Below are positions 44,343 to 58,135 of a stretch of DNA of 64,000 nt, piece after piece. The stretch comes from Avena insularis (Eukaryota; Streptophyta; Magnoliopsida; Poales; Poaceae), in the NCBI GenBank assembly GCA_023614405.1, contig CM042689.1:309853132-309917131 (forward strand), in the 5' to 3' direction. The notes under the pieces were generated by a model. The model saw nothing but the letters and a program-made list of their open reading frames with translations, had not been told where the DNA came from and did not search any database. The translations under genes were made by a program, and so were the position numbers. Every line of letters starts with the position of its first letter. The stretch's first letter is position 1.

Positions 44343-47300
44343 GAAAATACGCGACGAGTGATATCTAATTTCCGCCATAGTGGTAGGATATATAATGAAC
44401 TCTGTGATCCTATTTTGGTACTATGTTACACCTAGGATGAACTTGTCCTTCTTTTTGAATAATGGTAAAGTAGGCTGTAATGGTAACATTACCATATTGT
44501 ACAGGCTTATCTGTGTAACCAAACACATTATGTTTACATCAGTCGACCGAAAAACCCTCCATGCAGTACATCAAACAAAAATGTCAAAGATGTCCAAAAA
44601 AAAATACAGACAACTCCCCGTGTGGATGACCAAACAAAATCCGTGGCTCAAGAATCGTTTCAACGTGTTCACGATCCTAGGGCCTGTCCACGGGAGCTCC
44701 AAAGACGGACAGGCAACCAATAATCCCCTCGACCGAGTCTAGAATGACAACTGATCAGCTCGAAGTGTTTAGACCTGAGACTGCTTCGCGCCACACGTGA
44801 AAAACAAACCATCTCACACCACGTGCCCATCTTATCGATCCTGTCCGGCCTCTTGTGTTCTCTTCACGGCCGAGGCGCGTCTGTTGCGGCTGCTGCAGCT
44901 CGATCGATGGATCCAACGTTGCAATTGGTGTTGGTGACACTATTATATGCTGCAAAATAATGCTGATCACACGTAGTAGATCCACGGGTGTTTATAGATG
45001 AGGCTTGAGGCATCCAGGCAGCTGGAAAAGGGTACGTAGCGTACTCATCCGCACCGCACCGCACGCCCATGTGCTTCACATATCACCAAAAAGCACGTAC
45101 GCCATATCACCTAAAACAAAGCTAGGACACATTTTTTAATGCTCTCTTCATCAGTTAACTAATCTTGCTCTGTGGCTAGCTTTCAGCCGGCCCGGGGCTC
45201 GCCTACTCAACAAAACACATGTCTCATCACAATGCACGCGATCGATGAAACCCATCGATCGACTAGGTGAGCTGAGATCTTTCGTGGAGGGGAGAACTTA
45301 TCCGGCTGAGGCTGACCTGGCGGCAATTAGCGACTTGGCGTGCATTTACATAAGCTAAAGTGTTCCGGCGATCGACGCATGTGAAGGGGGCCGGCCGGAG
45401 GAAGAAGATCAAAAGCGTGGGGCTCCGCTCTTTCCGCCATCTTCCGCTGGCTCTGGCTGACGACGGTATCATTATTAGGCGCGCGCATAGTTAGCCTGAC
45501 CACGATCTGGTTTTGTTTAGGACAGCCTTTTGACCAGTTAGGTTTTGAGGGTGGTTGGAGGTGCCCTTCGGCCGCCATTAGTTTGTTTTGTTTTATCATC
45601 GATCGATCTCCATGCATGTTTTCCACAGGTGTGAACTGTATGCGGACAAACTAAAAGGGGTCTTATAAATCCGCCCCCTGCCGTGGCATCATCAGCCACT
45701 AGCTACCTAGTTAACGGCAAAACTAGGCGCGCTTTAGTTCTCTTCTGCTTTGTGCGTGGATCGGTTCGCGAATCACTTCCTATAAAAACCTCGTAAACAA
45801 TCTGTCCGTACGCATGCGTATGCATCGGGTTTTCCTAGTTTTTTCCCCTGGAACTATGCTTCTCTGTATTTTGACCAGAGCTGGCTAGGGCAGCGCCTGT
45901 AGTTAGTTTTCCTTGTCAATGGTCGTCTAAACTTTGCGAGTGCTGACTTGGACTTCTAACTGTCGGTATAATTAAGCTCTACTCTGGGATGTATCGTCTG
46001 GGACAATGGGATTGACCTAGACTTTGAAGCTTACCCCGACATATACAGTTTGCGTGTACTAGTACCACATCAGCACCGGTATTTTTTTCTGTCTCTCCAA
46101 CGGTGTAGCGGCGACCGACCGACCACAGAAGGACGTACGTACCCGCGAGAAACAGCGTAATGTACGTGACACCCTTAATAAATCTGTGGGTACGGGCTGC
46201 TGCCCCGTCCACAGTGGGATGATTGGAACCCATCAGATCAGAGCATTCTCCGTGCAAACCACCTAGAGCTAGGCGTCATATTTTGCTCGTGAAGGGGAGT
46301 TAAAGGCCCGACCCGCGAGCCAGCACCAGCTGCCGTAAATTCAAGTGCTACCGTCACTGCCCGTACGCCTCCTGCGTAGTACTGTAGTAGTGTTGTGTGT
46401 TCCTGAGATGGGCTACCTCTGCCCGCGAGCCAGCAGTCGTAAATTTACGACCCCTACGCCTCCTGTGTAGTGTTCTGTGTTCCTGATGGATACCTCTGCT
46501 CTGCTGGGGGTTCTGATCATAGTATTCCAAAAACTATTTAGGCATGTGTATGGGCTACGGAGTGTCTCGCAGGAGGCTGCAGTTTGCCGGATGGATTCAA
46601 TGACTCCGCCTTGCCATTCACGTGACCTAGTTTCTCTACTCCGATTCGTAATAAGTGTCCCATGGGATAGTATAATTTTATACTAAATTAGTAGTCTTTA
46701 TTTTGGATAGAAAGGAGTACTATGTTATGTTTGAGCTGTGGCACTCATTTTTATCAATTGCGGATGCTTTGGTTGGCAAACTACGCTTCAGCTAATATTA
46801 GTACGTAGCAATAATTAAGAAACATCCAGAAAAAGCTTATGAACTCGACGAGTAGATTGGATTACCAGGAGTCGAGCAAGTTGAAACCTAAAATACTGTA
46901 TCAAGATGGAATGTGATGGAAATAGCAGGGGCTCTGTTTTGCACTAAAGAAGAGAGGGAAAACACATCGAGCTACGGAGAGAAACTAGGGCTACAACTGC
47001 AACTTGGCAGGGACAAGATTCTTCTATTTGTCTCTTTCTACAAATACCGGACGACATGAACGGCGAGGGTCACGTCCTGGTTCATCTCTGTCCAGTTTAA
47101 CTCTCTTCCAACAGTGCCTGATTTTTATATTTTTTTGATGTCGAGTTGGACGTCTCATCACAGAATAGATTCGGGGATTGGAATTCTGAAACTACATATG
47201 GTGCTGGAGGTGGGCTTTATGCAGCGACTACGTAAAGGAGGACGGAGTTATTTGCGGGACGATGAGCAGACCACATGGGCCTTGTTCTGGGCCGTTTTTA

Positions 47301-48690
47301 TTTTATTGTTTCCTTTTCTATGTGGCCCTTGTGTATTTGTGGCCGGAGTCATCACAAGGGACAAAAAAAAAAAAAATGAGAGAGGAGGCAACACAATGCG
47401 AGAGAGGATTTGAAGCTTTTCCTCTCCCTACCAGTAGCACATCAGCTTCTCGGACGTGAGAATCAAAAAAAAAAAAAAAAAAAAAAAAACTTCTTGGACG
47501 TTCATCGTCACATCGACAGTAGTAAACTCTTCTGAGGGACTTTATTTTTTCTAGATCTTTTTTCCACAAGGAGGCATTCACGTTTTTGCATGATACATTC
47601 CCTGGCTTGTTCGTGTGGGAGTTTGTTTGGTCTAATTTGGCAGGGGTGCACATCAACCGCAACTGGCATGCACTACACGCTCAAAAAAAAAATCTTGTAT
47701 ATTTTTGCCATGCAACAATCCTGATGGGTCAGTCATGTCGATGTTTTTTTTCCTACAGTATCAATATACTGTATGTATCTAATCTGCTTCCAATTGGCTG
47801 CATATTGCCACCCCTGCCACGGGTTTGATTGGAGTTAGCAGAGTCTATCAAAATAGGCGGCTTGCCTGAATCTTAATTCTGGTCAGCTTGAGGGTCGAGG
47901 GAGGCCAAAATATTCGCAAGATAGAGCACTATTGTTCGCCAGAAACATCAGCCAAAATGTCATGGATAGGCATCAAATCGGGTGAGCAGTCTGATTTGCT
48001 GAAATTTGCAGAGGCCGGAGATATAACCAAAGGCTGGAAGGATAGTCTGGAAAGCACATGATTGTGCGCCACTAGACCAGGATCAGAGTCACCCGAAGGC
48101 AAACAGATCTTCAGTTATACCTCCGTTTATCAATGATGAAGGTAACTTAAGTATCTGCTCTTGCAAGTTACAACACACGTCAAAATTCTGCCAAACAAGA
48201 ATTCTTCCCGACGATTAGTTTTTGAAACAGCTTTCTAATGTAATGGTTACAACTTTATCTTGGTTACATGTAAAAAAACTTTATCTTGGTTACAAAAGGA
48301 GATCACACATCATAGTGACCATGACTGCTTTCATAGAGGAATAGATAGAAGAACAATTCTGATTAAAAACAGGTACAACTAGCGGTGATAGAAGTGAACC
48401 AAGGATAAACTTTCAGGACAAACATAAGCACCTCCGTGTACATGATCTCTACATGAAGTTGGACAGTTGCAATGAGAAACAGATAGAATGGGTACTCCAT
48501 TCGTTATCATCAGGTAGTGTGACACAAAGCCTAAAGGCCCTATCAACTCACATTACCAGCCACATAAAAGTTAATTGATCATTTGTCCTGCCCCAACTAA
48601 AATGTAGAGAAAAAGGAAAGATCAAAAGTTGGCTCATAGCACAACCTGGATTATTTCTGCTAAAGAAAAACCTAGCAAGCAGCTACAAGA
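44343..48690. other. Intergenic region, no supported gene
   Basis: Mixed low-copy-looking sequence. It includes a local tandem duplication (about 46311-46500), a 28-base A run (47465-47492) and an A13 run near 47365. Short open frames (for example at 44380-44742 and 45327-45626) have no recognisable motif and no splice-consistent extension. Nothing else is supported. Confidence 0.5.
46311..46500. repeat. Imperfect tandem duplication of about 85-110 bp
   Basis: Both units contain cccgcgagccagca, then a cgtaaatt variant, tacgcctcctg, gtagt, gtgttcctga and tacctctg (46311-46420 and 46421-46500). Confidence 0.65.
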
Positions 48691-48694
48691 GATA

Positions 48695-49024
48695 GAGATA
48701 GGGCAACCGCTTCTCAAAGAGCGACAGGTCGAACACACGAGGATTTCAGTTTATCCACTCAACTTGTGACTATGGATATCGAACATTGACATTGTTTATG
48801 TACTTCTGACAGTCCAAAACTATCCCCTAGATACTTAAGCCGATGCCCGGAAACGGGTAGTACTAGGACAGCCGCTTGCCAAAGAGTGTTGGGTCAAGCA
48901 CACAAGGATCTCAGTTTATCCACTGCTCTTGTGACTATGGCTACTGAATACTGACACTGTTATGTTGTTATGCAGTTATGGAAGTCCAAACTATCCCCTA
49001 GATACTTAAGCTGGCACCCAGAAA
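48695..49024. repeat. Imperfect tandem duplication of about 160 bp
   Basis: Both units run from an agggcaaccgctt or aggacagccgctt start through cagtttatccact and cttgtgactatgg to ctatcccctagatacttaag, roughly 48697-48850 and 48863-49024. They lie downstream of the threonine synthase gene. Confidence 0.8.
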
Positions 49025-49260
49025 TTCCTTGTTACCACTGGAACAAGAACTATGTCAAGGGCTTCAGACCGAAAATTCTCTTACGACTAATGGAAAGTAA
49101 CAAAAGGTTGAAACAACCCAAATATGTGCAATACATCTTGTTAGGTAGACCCTTGCAAGTTGCAGCACACTTCACCTGCGTCATCTATAATCAAAAGTGA
49201 CAGTACATAGGCAACCATACACTGGCAACACCAAACAATTATTCAGCCATAAGACCATAT

Positions 49261-49266
49261 TTTATT
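49261..49266 (-). terminator. Candidate polyadenylation signal of threonine synthase
   Basis: AATAAA on the minus strand about 195 bp past the stop codon. The distance is usual for a plant 3' UTR. No transcript evidence. Confidence 0.4.
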
Positions 49267-49460
49267 ATGATATTACATGATACAGATAAAGTACAAGGAA
49301 AGCTCTATCCACCTTTGCCTATAGTTAAAAGAGCCTCAAGAACCTAGTACTGGAAAATAAAGATGATTGTGCCATACTCTGCAGTTCATTAAGGTGCCAA
49401 AGTACAGTCCGACGTGACAATAAACAAGAAAGGATGTCTTGAGGTTAATTAAAGATAAGC

Positions 49461-51104
<1,644 letters not shown>

Positions 51105-51201
51105 TTAGGGAGGGGACTCGTGACGTGGTGGGAGGTTTTAGGCTTTACAGGCACTCGCTGATCGATCCGGTCGTTAATTGGGAAAGGTAGTTGGACGCTG
51201 A

Positions 51202-51207
51202 CACGTG
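51202..51207. promoter_or_regulatory. G-box (CACGTG) upstream of threonine synthase
   Basis: Palindromic CACGTG in the context gacacgtggg, about 158 bp upstream of the start codon. It is a binding core for plant bZIP and bHLH factors. A pyrimidine-rich stretch on the coding strand (51120-51060) probably forms the 5' UTR. No TATA box is seen. Confidence 0.4.
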
Positions 51208-51446
51208 GGGCCGCAAGGGAGACGTAGCTGTTCTGGTTTTGTATTCGGTTGTGGCTCGTCGCAGTAGAATTGAGCCGTCCCAGGGCCAGCTTGCGGCAGA
51301 CGTGCTCTTCGCGAACTTGTATTTTTCTCCCCCTGGAAAATACAAAGATATAAAATTGTCTCGGAAGTTCTTTCTGTAAAAAAAAATCGAGAGCATAATG
51401 CTACTCATGATATCTTGCATATATAGTGGGGCATCTAAAGATGCAT

Positions 51447-51598
51447 GAAAGATTCCATCAGAATACAGCATTTAGACATAAATATTCAGCTTAGTCGTGA
51501 TCAGACTATGATCTACGTGCCGAGAAAGATCCCATCAGAATACGACATGGATATAATATTCAGCTTAGTCATGATCAGAGTATGATCTGTGTGCCGAG
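51447..51598. repeat. Tandem duplication of about 76 bp
   Basis: Units 51447-51523 and 51524-51598 share gaaagat(t/c)ccatcagaatac, atattcagcttagtc, tgatcaga and tatgatct..gtgccga with a few differences. Confidence 0.85.
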
Positions 51599-53086
51599 AG
51601 ACAAAACATAGTACATAGTATCAAATTCCAAGATTGATTGTTTTCGTTTGTTGATGCAAAGACAGAAATCCTTGCACATACAGTACTATATTTACCCTCT
51701 GCCTCTCGTGAGGTTTGAAAAGGCAATTTTGCGCATTTATAGCTTAGAAGATAAATGGTGATGTCTACATTCACTATGAATCTGGTCAGCCAGCCAGCCA
51801 AGATCGCCAATCCCGTAGGAATAATACAAAAGGAGTATGACATTAGTATCATTTAATTTCAAGATATGTGGTTTCTTCCGCAAGGCCATGGCATTAAACC
51901 CCTTTGGGTTGCAATATGGCCTGATTTCGTAAGCTTGGGGAGGTTAACATCAACTTTCCATTCGATGACTGAGCTGGTTTTCTCACATAGCGGATAAGGG
52001 AAAACGAACTTATCCCAATTCAGAACGTGAACAATCTGATGGAATCAAGAGCTTATCCCAAAAAAAAAAAAAAAATAGAACGTGGAGGATCGAATCGAGA
52101 GCGATAGAACGGGGCGCCGAAGATCGATTTTGGATGGATGGTACGGGCTGGAGGGGCCCGGGCTCACGGCTACCACACGCGGTCGCATCTGAAGATGTGC
52201 CGCAGCGCAACTGCGGTGCGAACGACGAGAGCAGCATATTCCATCCAGCAGGCAGCGCAGGGTTTTCTTCTCCCGATATGGAAATCATATCTCGTCTTGT
52301 TCTGAGGCAGACATGCCGCTGTCGCTGTTCGCCTGTAAATCATGTCAATTGCCACGACAGACAGGTGAAAGAAACGTACTCCCAAGTATTGGTCCCATTT
52401 TGTCTTATTTTCGTTATTACTTTGGTGACAATAAGTATCTGCTAATTTTTAGTGACAAGAAGTATCTTTTCGTTACCGAGTTCCTGGACACGCTTGGATC
52501 TGTACAAACAAAAACTGGAGAACTGATCGCAAAAAAAAAAAAAAAACGGAGAACTGAAAATAGGAAGTTCAAATAAAACCTTATCAAAGATTTTGTTGTG
52601 TCTTCAAAGGACTGCAAAGCTTGAATCTTTGGACACACATGTAGCAGACAAACGTAACATGGAAATCATTTCATTTCATAAAATCCATGTAGCAGCCAAA
52701 CGTGAAATTTGGAATTGGAATTCAAATTCAACCAAATGAAATCCCGTAACAAAATGTGCTCTCATTTCATTTGTACCAAATGAAATGAAATCACAGGAGC
52801 CAAACGAGCTCTAGAAATCTTTAAAAGCAGCCTGTTCGCTTGCAGGAAAATAATAAACAAGAATACACTCAATGTGACAATGTTGATATGTTATGACATT
52901 GTTTCAGCTTGCTGGTATAAACCAATAAATCAGCATCCGGTATTGTCGTATGTGCAAACAATAAAGCTTCAGTTTCAGGGTGGAGTACAACTCAAGACCC
53001 CCATCTAGTTCCATAACTACATTTCATCACATAAACTCAAATCTCTTTTGGCACAAAAACTTAACCAATCGGTATTTGATCTATTT
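51599..53086. other. Spacer between the two genes
   Basis: No supported gene. It contains A runs at about 52059-52075 and 52516-52532. A repeat-like block at about 52625-52815 has multiple tttcatttcat/atgaaatgaaat inverted segments and cgagctc near its end. That block could be a small degraded DNA transposon, but its termini are not clear enough to call. Confidence 0.4.
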
Positions 53087-55603
53087 TCAGCATTTCAATG
53101 ATTGTGCAGTGTTCACGAACGTAGCGCTCTTGTTGAATCCTTCAAGTGACATTATTCTTACTGCTTCCAAGCCTCTATGGAACGTGAAATCAAGCTGCAG
53201 AAAGAGATTACTTGCATTAACGGTTGTCTTTCTGCCGCATATGAATCATCAATATGGAGATCAAATTTGAAAGATTATATGCTGCTTAGGTGAATGACGC
53301 CCTGAGCGTGACAGAAAAGTGGTAAGTATGGAAGATGTAAATTTTTATCAAGCACTCCAAACCTCCTCTTGTTCTTTCTTCGTGAATGGCCTGAGAACAA
53401 AATTGGCAGGATCCATCTTCCCAGGTGGTCGCCCAATGCCTGCAAAAATAGCATCACAAGAATATTCCAGGTAATAGACCAGTAGTAACAACACTTGGAA
53501 AGGAACGAAGTGACCGACATACCAATTCTTAGACGTGGAAATTCACGATTCTGTTTGAGATGGTTGATAATGCTTCTCATTCTGTAGATGATGAGGAATG
53601 TCAAGAAAAACAAATAGCTCATCTCAGAGCAAAAATCACAAGAAAGAATCCCAGCTCACCATGACTATTTTGTTATTCCCAACCTCTTCCAAGAACAACA
53701 ACGAAAGATCTATATACATTTTTTCTAATTATTATCACATATATAGATCCTGCCAATTTAGAAAATAATGAAATAAAGGTTCCGTATACTGATATAACTA
53801 TTTTGTTATGTTTATCTATCCAAAGTCTCGAGGCTTTCAGCCTATAGTTCTAAAGCGTAGGACAGTGAAACGCTAAGTACAGGAAATGTGTTCATAAAAG
53901 AAGAGAAGACTGGAGTACCCATTATGCCCGCCATGTCCACCTTTTGGCAGTAGGCGTAATTTCGCGAAGGGTAAATCTAGATCATCATACATCTGCAAAG
54001 AAGAAAAGAATGAAGTGGGAATCAGATTATATCGATCTGTGATAAAAAAGAACCAACTCAAGAACAACATACCACAAGGACTTGGTTATGTGGTATCTTG
54101 TAATATGAAACCAGCTGCCCAACCTGTATAGTTCAGTGCATCAAACAACGGAACAATGGAGGAATTAGTTTCAAGTTTGTTCGGCAATCATTATACTTAC
54201 AGACTCACCGCTTGCATTCATAAACGTTTGCGGCTTGGCAAGCATGATAGGAACATCTCCAATACGACCTGAATAATGCAAAAACTATTTTTGATACAAA
54301 ATTCTAATTCTACATACAGAATTTAGAAGCAGTAACATGCATCTAGTCATGTTAAATAATCATATATAGATTATCGCAAAACACATAGATTTTGCTTCCA
54401 ATAATCACTTAAGAAAGCCGATAAAGATTGTTGGTAGACAAGTATTGCATGTTGCATTTCCCTAGGTATGTATGTTACATAGGTATGCAAAACATGAGGA
54501 GGAATGTTTGATTCTCGTAAAAAAAATACATTAGCTCTGTCAAGATTCAATCATGGTAGCATCCCAACCTCGAACTTCTAATGCAAACAAACATCTTTGG
54601 TGAGATTACCTTTGCCAACCATTGCCTTGAACTGCATACTGCTTAGCGATATACCCTCAGCTTCTGCTATAACATCAATCATCTCAAATCCAACCTGTGA
54701 ATAATCGGATGTGAACTCAACTTAAATAGAGAGATACTGTCCATTGGACTATTGACGAACCAAATCATTTATCCATTTATGGAAGACTGAAGTTATGTGC
54801 AATTCAATTCTACAAAACCAAGTCAGAAACAAGAGCAACCTTAGACAAAATCAAAAGTAGTGACAACAACCAATTTCGCTGCCTATAAAGTAGTAACATA
54901 TTCTCCATAATATATACTGTTACAGCATGATGATCTTGGATAAATAAGTACATTCATCTGTTGCCTCAAATTCTTTATCCAAAGGATGGTGAGTGGACTT
55001 GACGACCATCCAGATCACTAATGGTCTAAAACTGAATATAAGATACATTTCTAAGAACCACCATGATACACAATGCCGTTATCAACAACAGTGCGGTACA
55101 AAGACAATATCTTCAGTCCACCGGCTAAAACAGAAAGTATGTCCACACTCGCAAACTTGATGCTAGCCTATTTCTACAACCTAGCACCTACCATATTTTT
55201 TTCGCCATAACCTACCAGATATTGATACCTCTGTCCTCACTATTCACCAAACAAAGCGTGGAACCTTTTTGATGTAGAACTCAAATACGTACCATTTCAA
55301 CATTTCAACCCACGAGTAACTATGATAGTTTCACAATCCACCAAGCAGAACGATTTTGCAGCGACCAGAGCCAGTAATTAAGCTTACGTTGTGGCGAGTC
55401 CTCTGGTACATCTTCCCGGGGTTCCCGAGGCCAACGAACAGCCACGGCTTACGCGCGCCGCCGTCACCGGCGGGCGCAGCTGACGAGGAGGCTCGGCAAG
55501 CTAAGGCGGAGGAAGAGCGCGGCACACATCTAGGCCTTGCGCGGGCGAGCGGGAGGAGGGGGGAGTGGAGGCGGGAAGCCAAGGCACCGGAGAGCAGCCG
55601 CAT
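53087..55603 (-). CDS. Organellar peptidyl-tRNA hydrolase / CRS2-family protein, 8 coding exons
   Basis: Exons: 55603-55388, 54694-54610, 54268-54201, 54123-54073, 53992-53919, 53581-53523, 53439-53363, 53194-53087; 245 codons, all introns GT-AG. An Arg/Ser-rich targeting peptide (1 to about 50) precedes the Pth domain. Bacterial Pth catalytic residues are kept: Asn61 (GLGNPG), His71 (TRHNVGF), Asn118 (TFMNASG), Asp143 (MYDDLDLP) and Asn164 (GGHGGHNG). The enzyme frees tRNA from stalled peptidyl-tRNA in organelles. Plant relatives include CRS2, a chloroplast group II intron splicing factor with the same fold, so either role is possible. The donor of the last intron (GTTTGG) is weak but the next exon fits the family. 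The C-terminus, TAQSLKC, seems shifted by one base. Confidence 0.88.
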
Positions 55604-55834
55604 CGCCCCCGTCGCCGGCACGAATTTGACACCAGGAGGAGTGGTTTGGATGGGATGGGACACAGGGGGCCGGGTTTCTTAGGCACGCTGGGCTTCTTAG
55701 GTTGGGCCAAGATAGTTGGGCTCTGAATTTCTTTTATTCACTCTACACCTCTGGATCTATAGCTGGGCTTCCTATTTTAGTTGTCTCCTACTGTTACTTA
55801 TTTTACTTTGCAACCATCAATTACCACATCATAT
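55604..55834. promoter_or_regulatory. 5' flank of the peptidyl-tRNA hydrolase gene
   Basis: Short upstream region ending at a Stowaway MITE. The in-frame upstream stretch 55661-55604 has no ATG, so the start at 55603 is preferred. No TATA box is assigned; the promoter probably extends into or across the MITE. Confidence 0.3.
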
Positions 55835-55836
55835 TA

Positions 55837-56072
55837 CTACCTCCGTTTCAAGGAATAAGGTGCCCTCGTTTTGCGTGATTTTTCTTTGATCAAGATTTAC
55901 TCTAAATATACAAAGAATATTGGTACAAGATTAACATTATTGGAAAGTGTGTTTCAATACGAATCCAACGATACTAATTTTACACAATATAATCAAATTT
56001 TAGTTGCTCTATTTACTCGGTCAAACTTTACATTGGAATGCGTGTGCGCCTTATTCCTTGAAACGGAGGGAG
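55837..56072. mobile_element. Stowaway-type MITE, 236 bp
   Basis: Inverted ends CTACCTCCGTTTCAAGGAAT and its complement (ATTCCTTGAAACGGAGGGAG), flanked by TA on both sides (55835-55836 and 56073-56074). These are classic Mariner-related non-autonomous features. It lies about 235 bp upstream of the peptidyl-tRNA hydrolase start codon. Confidence 0.92.
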
Positions 56073-56203
56073 TACACGTTATGTGAGTAGCTAGTTGGAG
56101 ACTTTTAGCCGCCGCCTCTCCTCGCCCTCGGTCCTCAGATCAGTCTCACTGTGTTAGTAGTAGTGGGAAACCTGATCTATGGGTGTAATTTTTAGTAAAA
56201 TTA

Positions 56204-56306
56204 CTCTCCCCGATTTATATTACTTGTCATTGAAATGGTTGTATCTAGATATATTTTAGTGCTACATATATCCGTTTCAGTGACAAGTAATATGGATTGG
56301 AGGGAG
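56204..56306. mobile_element. Stowaway-type MITE, 103 bp
   Basis: Inverted ends starting CTCTCCCCGATTTATATTAC and ending GTAATATGGATTGGAGGGAG, flanked by TA (56202-56203 and 56307-56308). A second, different Stowaway family lies next to the first. Confidence 0.85.
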
Positions 56307-56308
56307 TA

Positions 56309-58135
56309 GTGTTTTGACATATTAGATTAGAGTTTTGGTAGTCATCTTTTTGGCCTCTATGTCAATGAAGATGATAACGATCTACAATGAGTGATCTTTG
56401 GCGTTTTCGTTGAAGAAGCAATTGTTAAACAAGATGCAAATCTAATGTTGAAAAGACCTTGAAGAAAGTAGTGAAGTCATCTTCCTTTCTAGCTTACTCT
56501 GTTAATTCACTCGGTTATTTGCTAGCTCCAAGTTAAGCTTGTAAGTTTTATCGTGTAAAAAAGTTAACTTTGCCTTAACTAGCAGCTCAGTATGGATTTT
56601 CTGTGACCGTGAAGAGCTAGCTAGCTCATTTTTTGTGTATTCGCTAGCTTAGTCCTGTTTGTGCCCATCTCCGAATATGAATGCAATCAGTTCTGTTAGT
56701 TTCAGTGTACTAACCAAACAGAAAAAGTGAGCTAGCTAGTTCCAGGGACAGAAAGAATTCTGCATGCGGGCAATACACGGGTGCCGTTAATAACCCACTT
56801 AAATTACTGGTATGACAACAAAAACTTACTTATGTTACGCGGGTGTATGCGGCACGATGCGGGCATCCCGCAGGCTGTCCCGCTTATACCTTGAAACATA
56901 GTACGCCTTATATTATAAAAAGTTATGCCGACGTCAAACCTAGCCGTGTACACGACTGAATCAACGTTGCTAACTTGCCTAGCAAGTACATAAGTCTGTT
57001 CTCGATGTTGCAAAGATGTAATTCAGGATACACCACATCCCCTGACCTCTAGTGTACACCGACTGTTGACCCTGAATGAACTTAGATACTAATTAACCAC
57101 GAAGAGACTTAAGGGGTCAAGCATATCTTCTGCCAAAAAAAATACACATTCAAGAATTCATCAACTTATGCTGAGAACAACAATTGAGAACATCGATTCA
57201 TTATCTTAGACCCAGAGTCTTACAGATCTGCCATCACAACGAATACTGAAGAAGTGACCAGGCTTGTAGCCTGCACATAATTCAATTTCAAAATCAACAC
57301 AAACAAGCTAAGTGTGTACTTAGTATCCTGAACACTGAGTACGTAATTTGCATCACACGGAAGTAAAAAATGGGCTAAAATGTAGTGTTTCTATGCTACA
57401 GCAGTGAGAGACCCCAGTCTGCAAAAAGAACAACACTGAAAACGCTTCTAGTGCCATAAGTCGTCAGGCTTTGTACTCAATACTGGAGCTATAAGAACTC
57501 CATGCTGAACTTGAATCCATTGGGACGACCAACACCAAATTATGTCGAATTGCTGTTACTTGTCAGGTACTGAATTTTGGAAAATTATGGAATGCACATA
57601 TTCAATATGATTATCTGCTAAATTACTCTTCCCACATTGATGCAAATGTGTCAAACACTCAACTGAGAAACCGCTCAGCTCTGAACATACCTTGACTTGT
57701 GTCAGAAATGGATCTCAAATACACACGAAAAACACTGAATCACACACACGATGGAGACGATCGATTTTGCGCTGCATGCATTATTACTGACTTTCTGTTC
57801 TTCTCTCTGTTATTTGTGGTAGTGTTAACAAACTAACTGAAGAACCTAATTCTAAGGCATGTACGGGCTGGTGTAATCGTGCCATCCAACGATCACCCGA
57901 TCACCGCCGTGCGTGAATTTTACTCATGTCATTCCACGACCCAACGCAAGGCTGCCTATTAGTTGCTCAGATCAAGAACAAGCTCACTAACTGATCGTTT
58001 ATTCAGCTAACTGAAGAAGTGCTGCTGCTAACCGACAGACTAACTGAAGCTACAGCTAAATAAAAACGGCAATAGCCTGAAACGCTACACTGTAAGGTTT
58101 ACAAGTTCAGGTTCAACACCTTTCAAAGGCAGCTT
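56309..58135. other. Intergenic region, no supported gene
   Basis: Low-copy-looking sequence without coding frames. An inverted repeat with arms at 56615-56637 and 56717-56740 could form a hairpin or mark a small MITE. Otherwise I see nothing to annotate. Confidence 0.5.

Noticed and set aside
45327..45626. 99-codon minus-strand frame
   Set aside because: No motif, no splice-consistent neighbours, overlaps other short frames; intergenic.
52625..52815. Possible small DNA transposon with tttcatttcat inverted segments
   Set aside because: Termini and target duplication could not be fixed, so it is noted only in the spacer entry.
55661..55663. Upstream in-frame start for the peptidyl-tRNA hydrolase at 55663
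   Set aside because: The codon there is GTG, not ATG; the first ATG is at 55603 and gives a good transit peptide.
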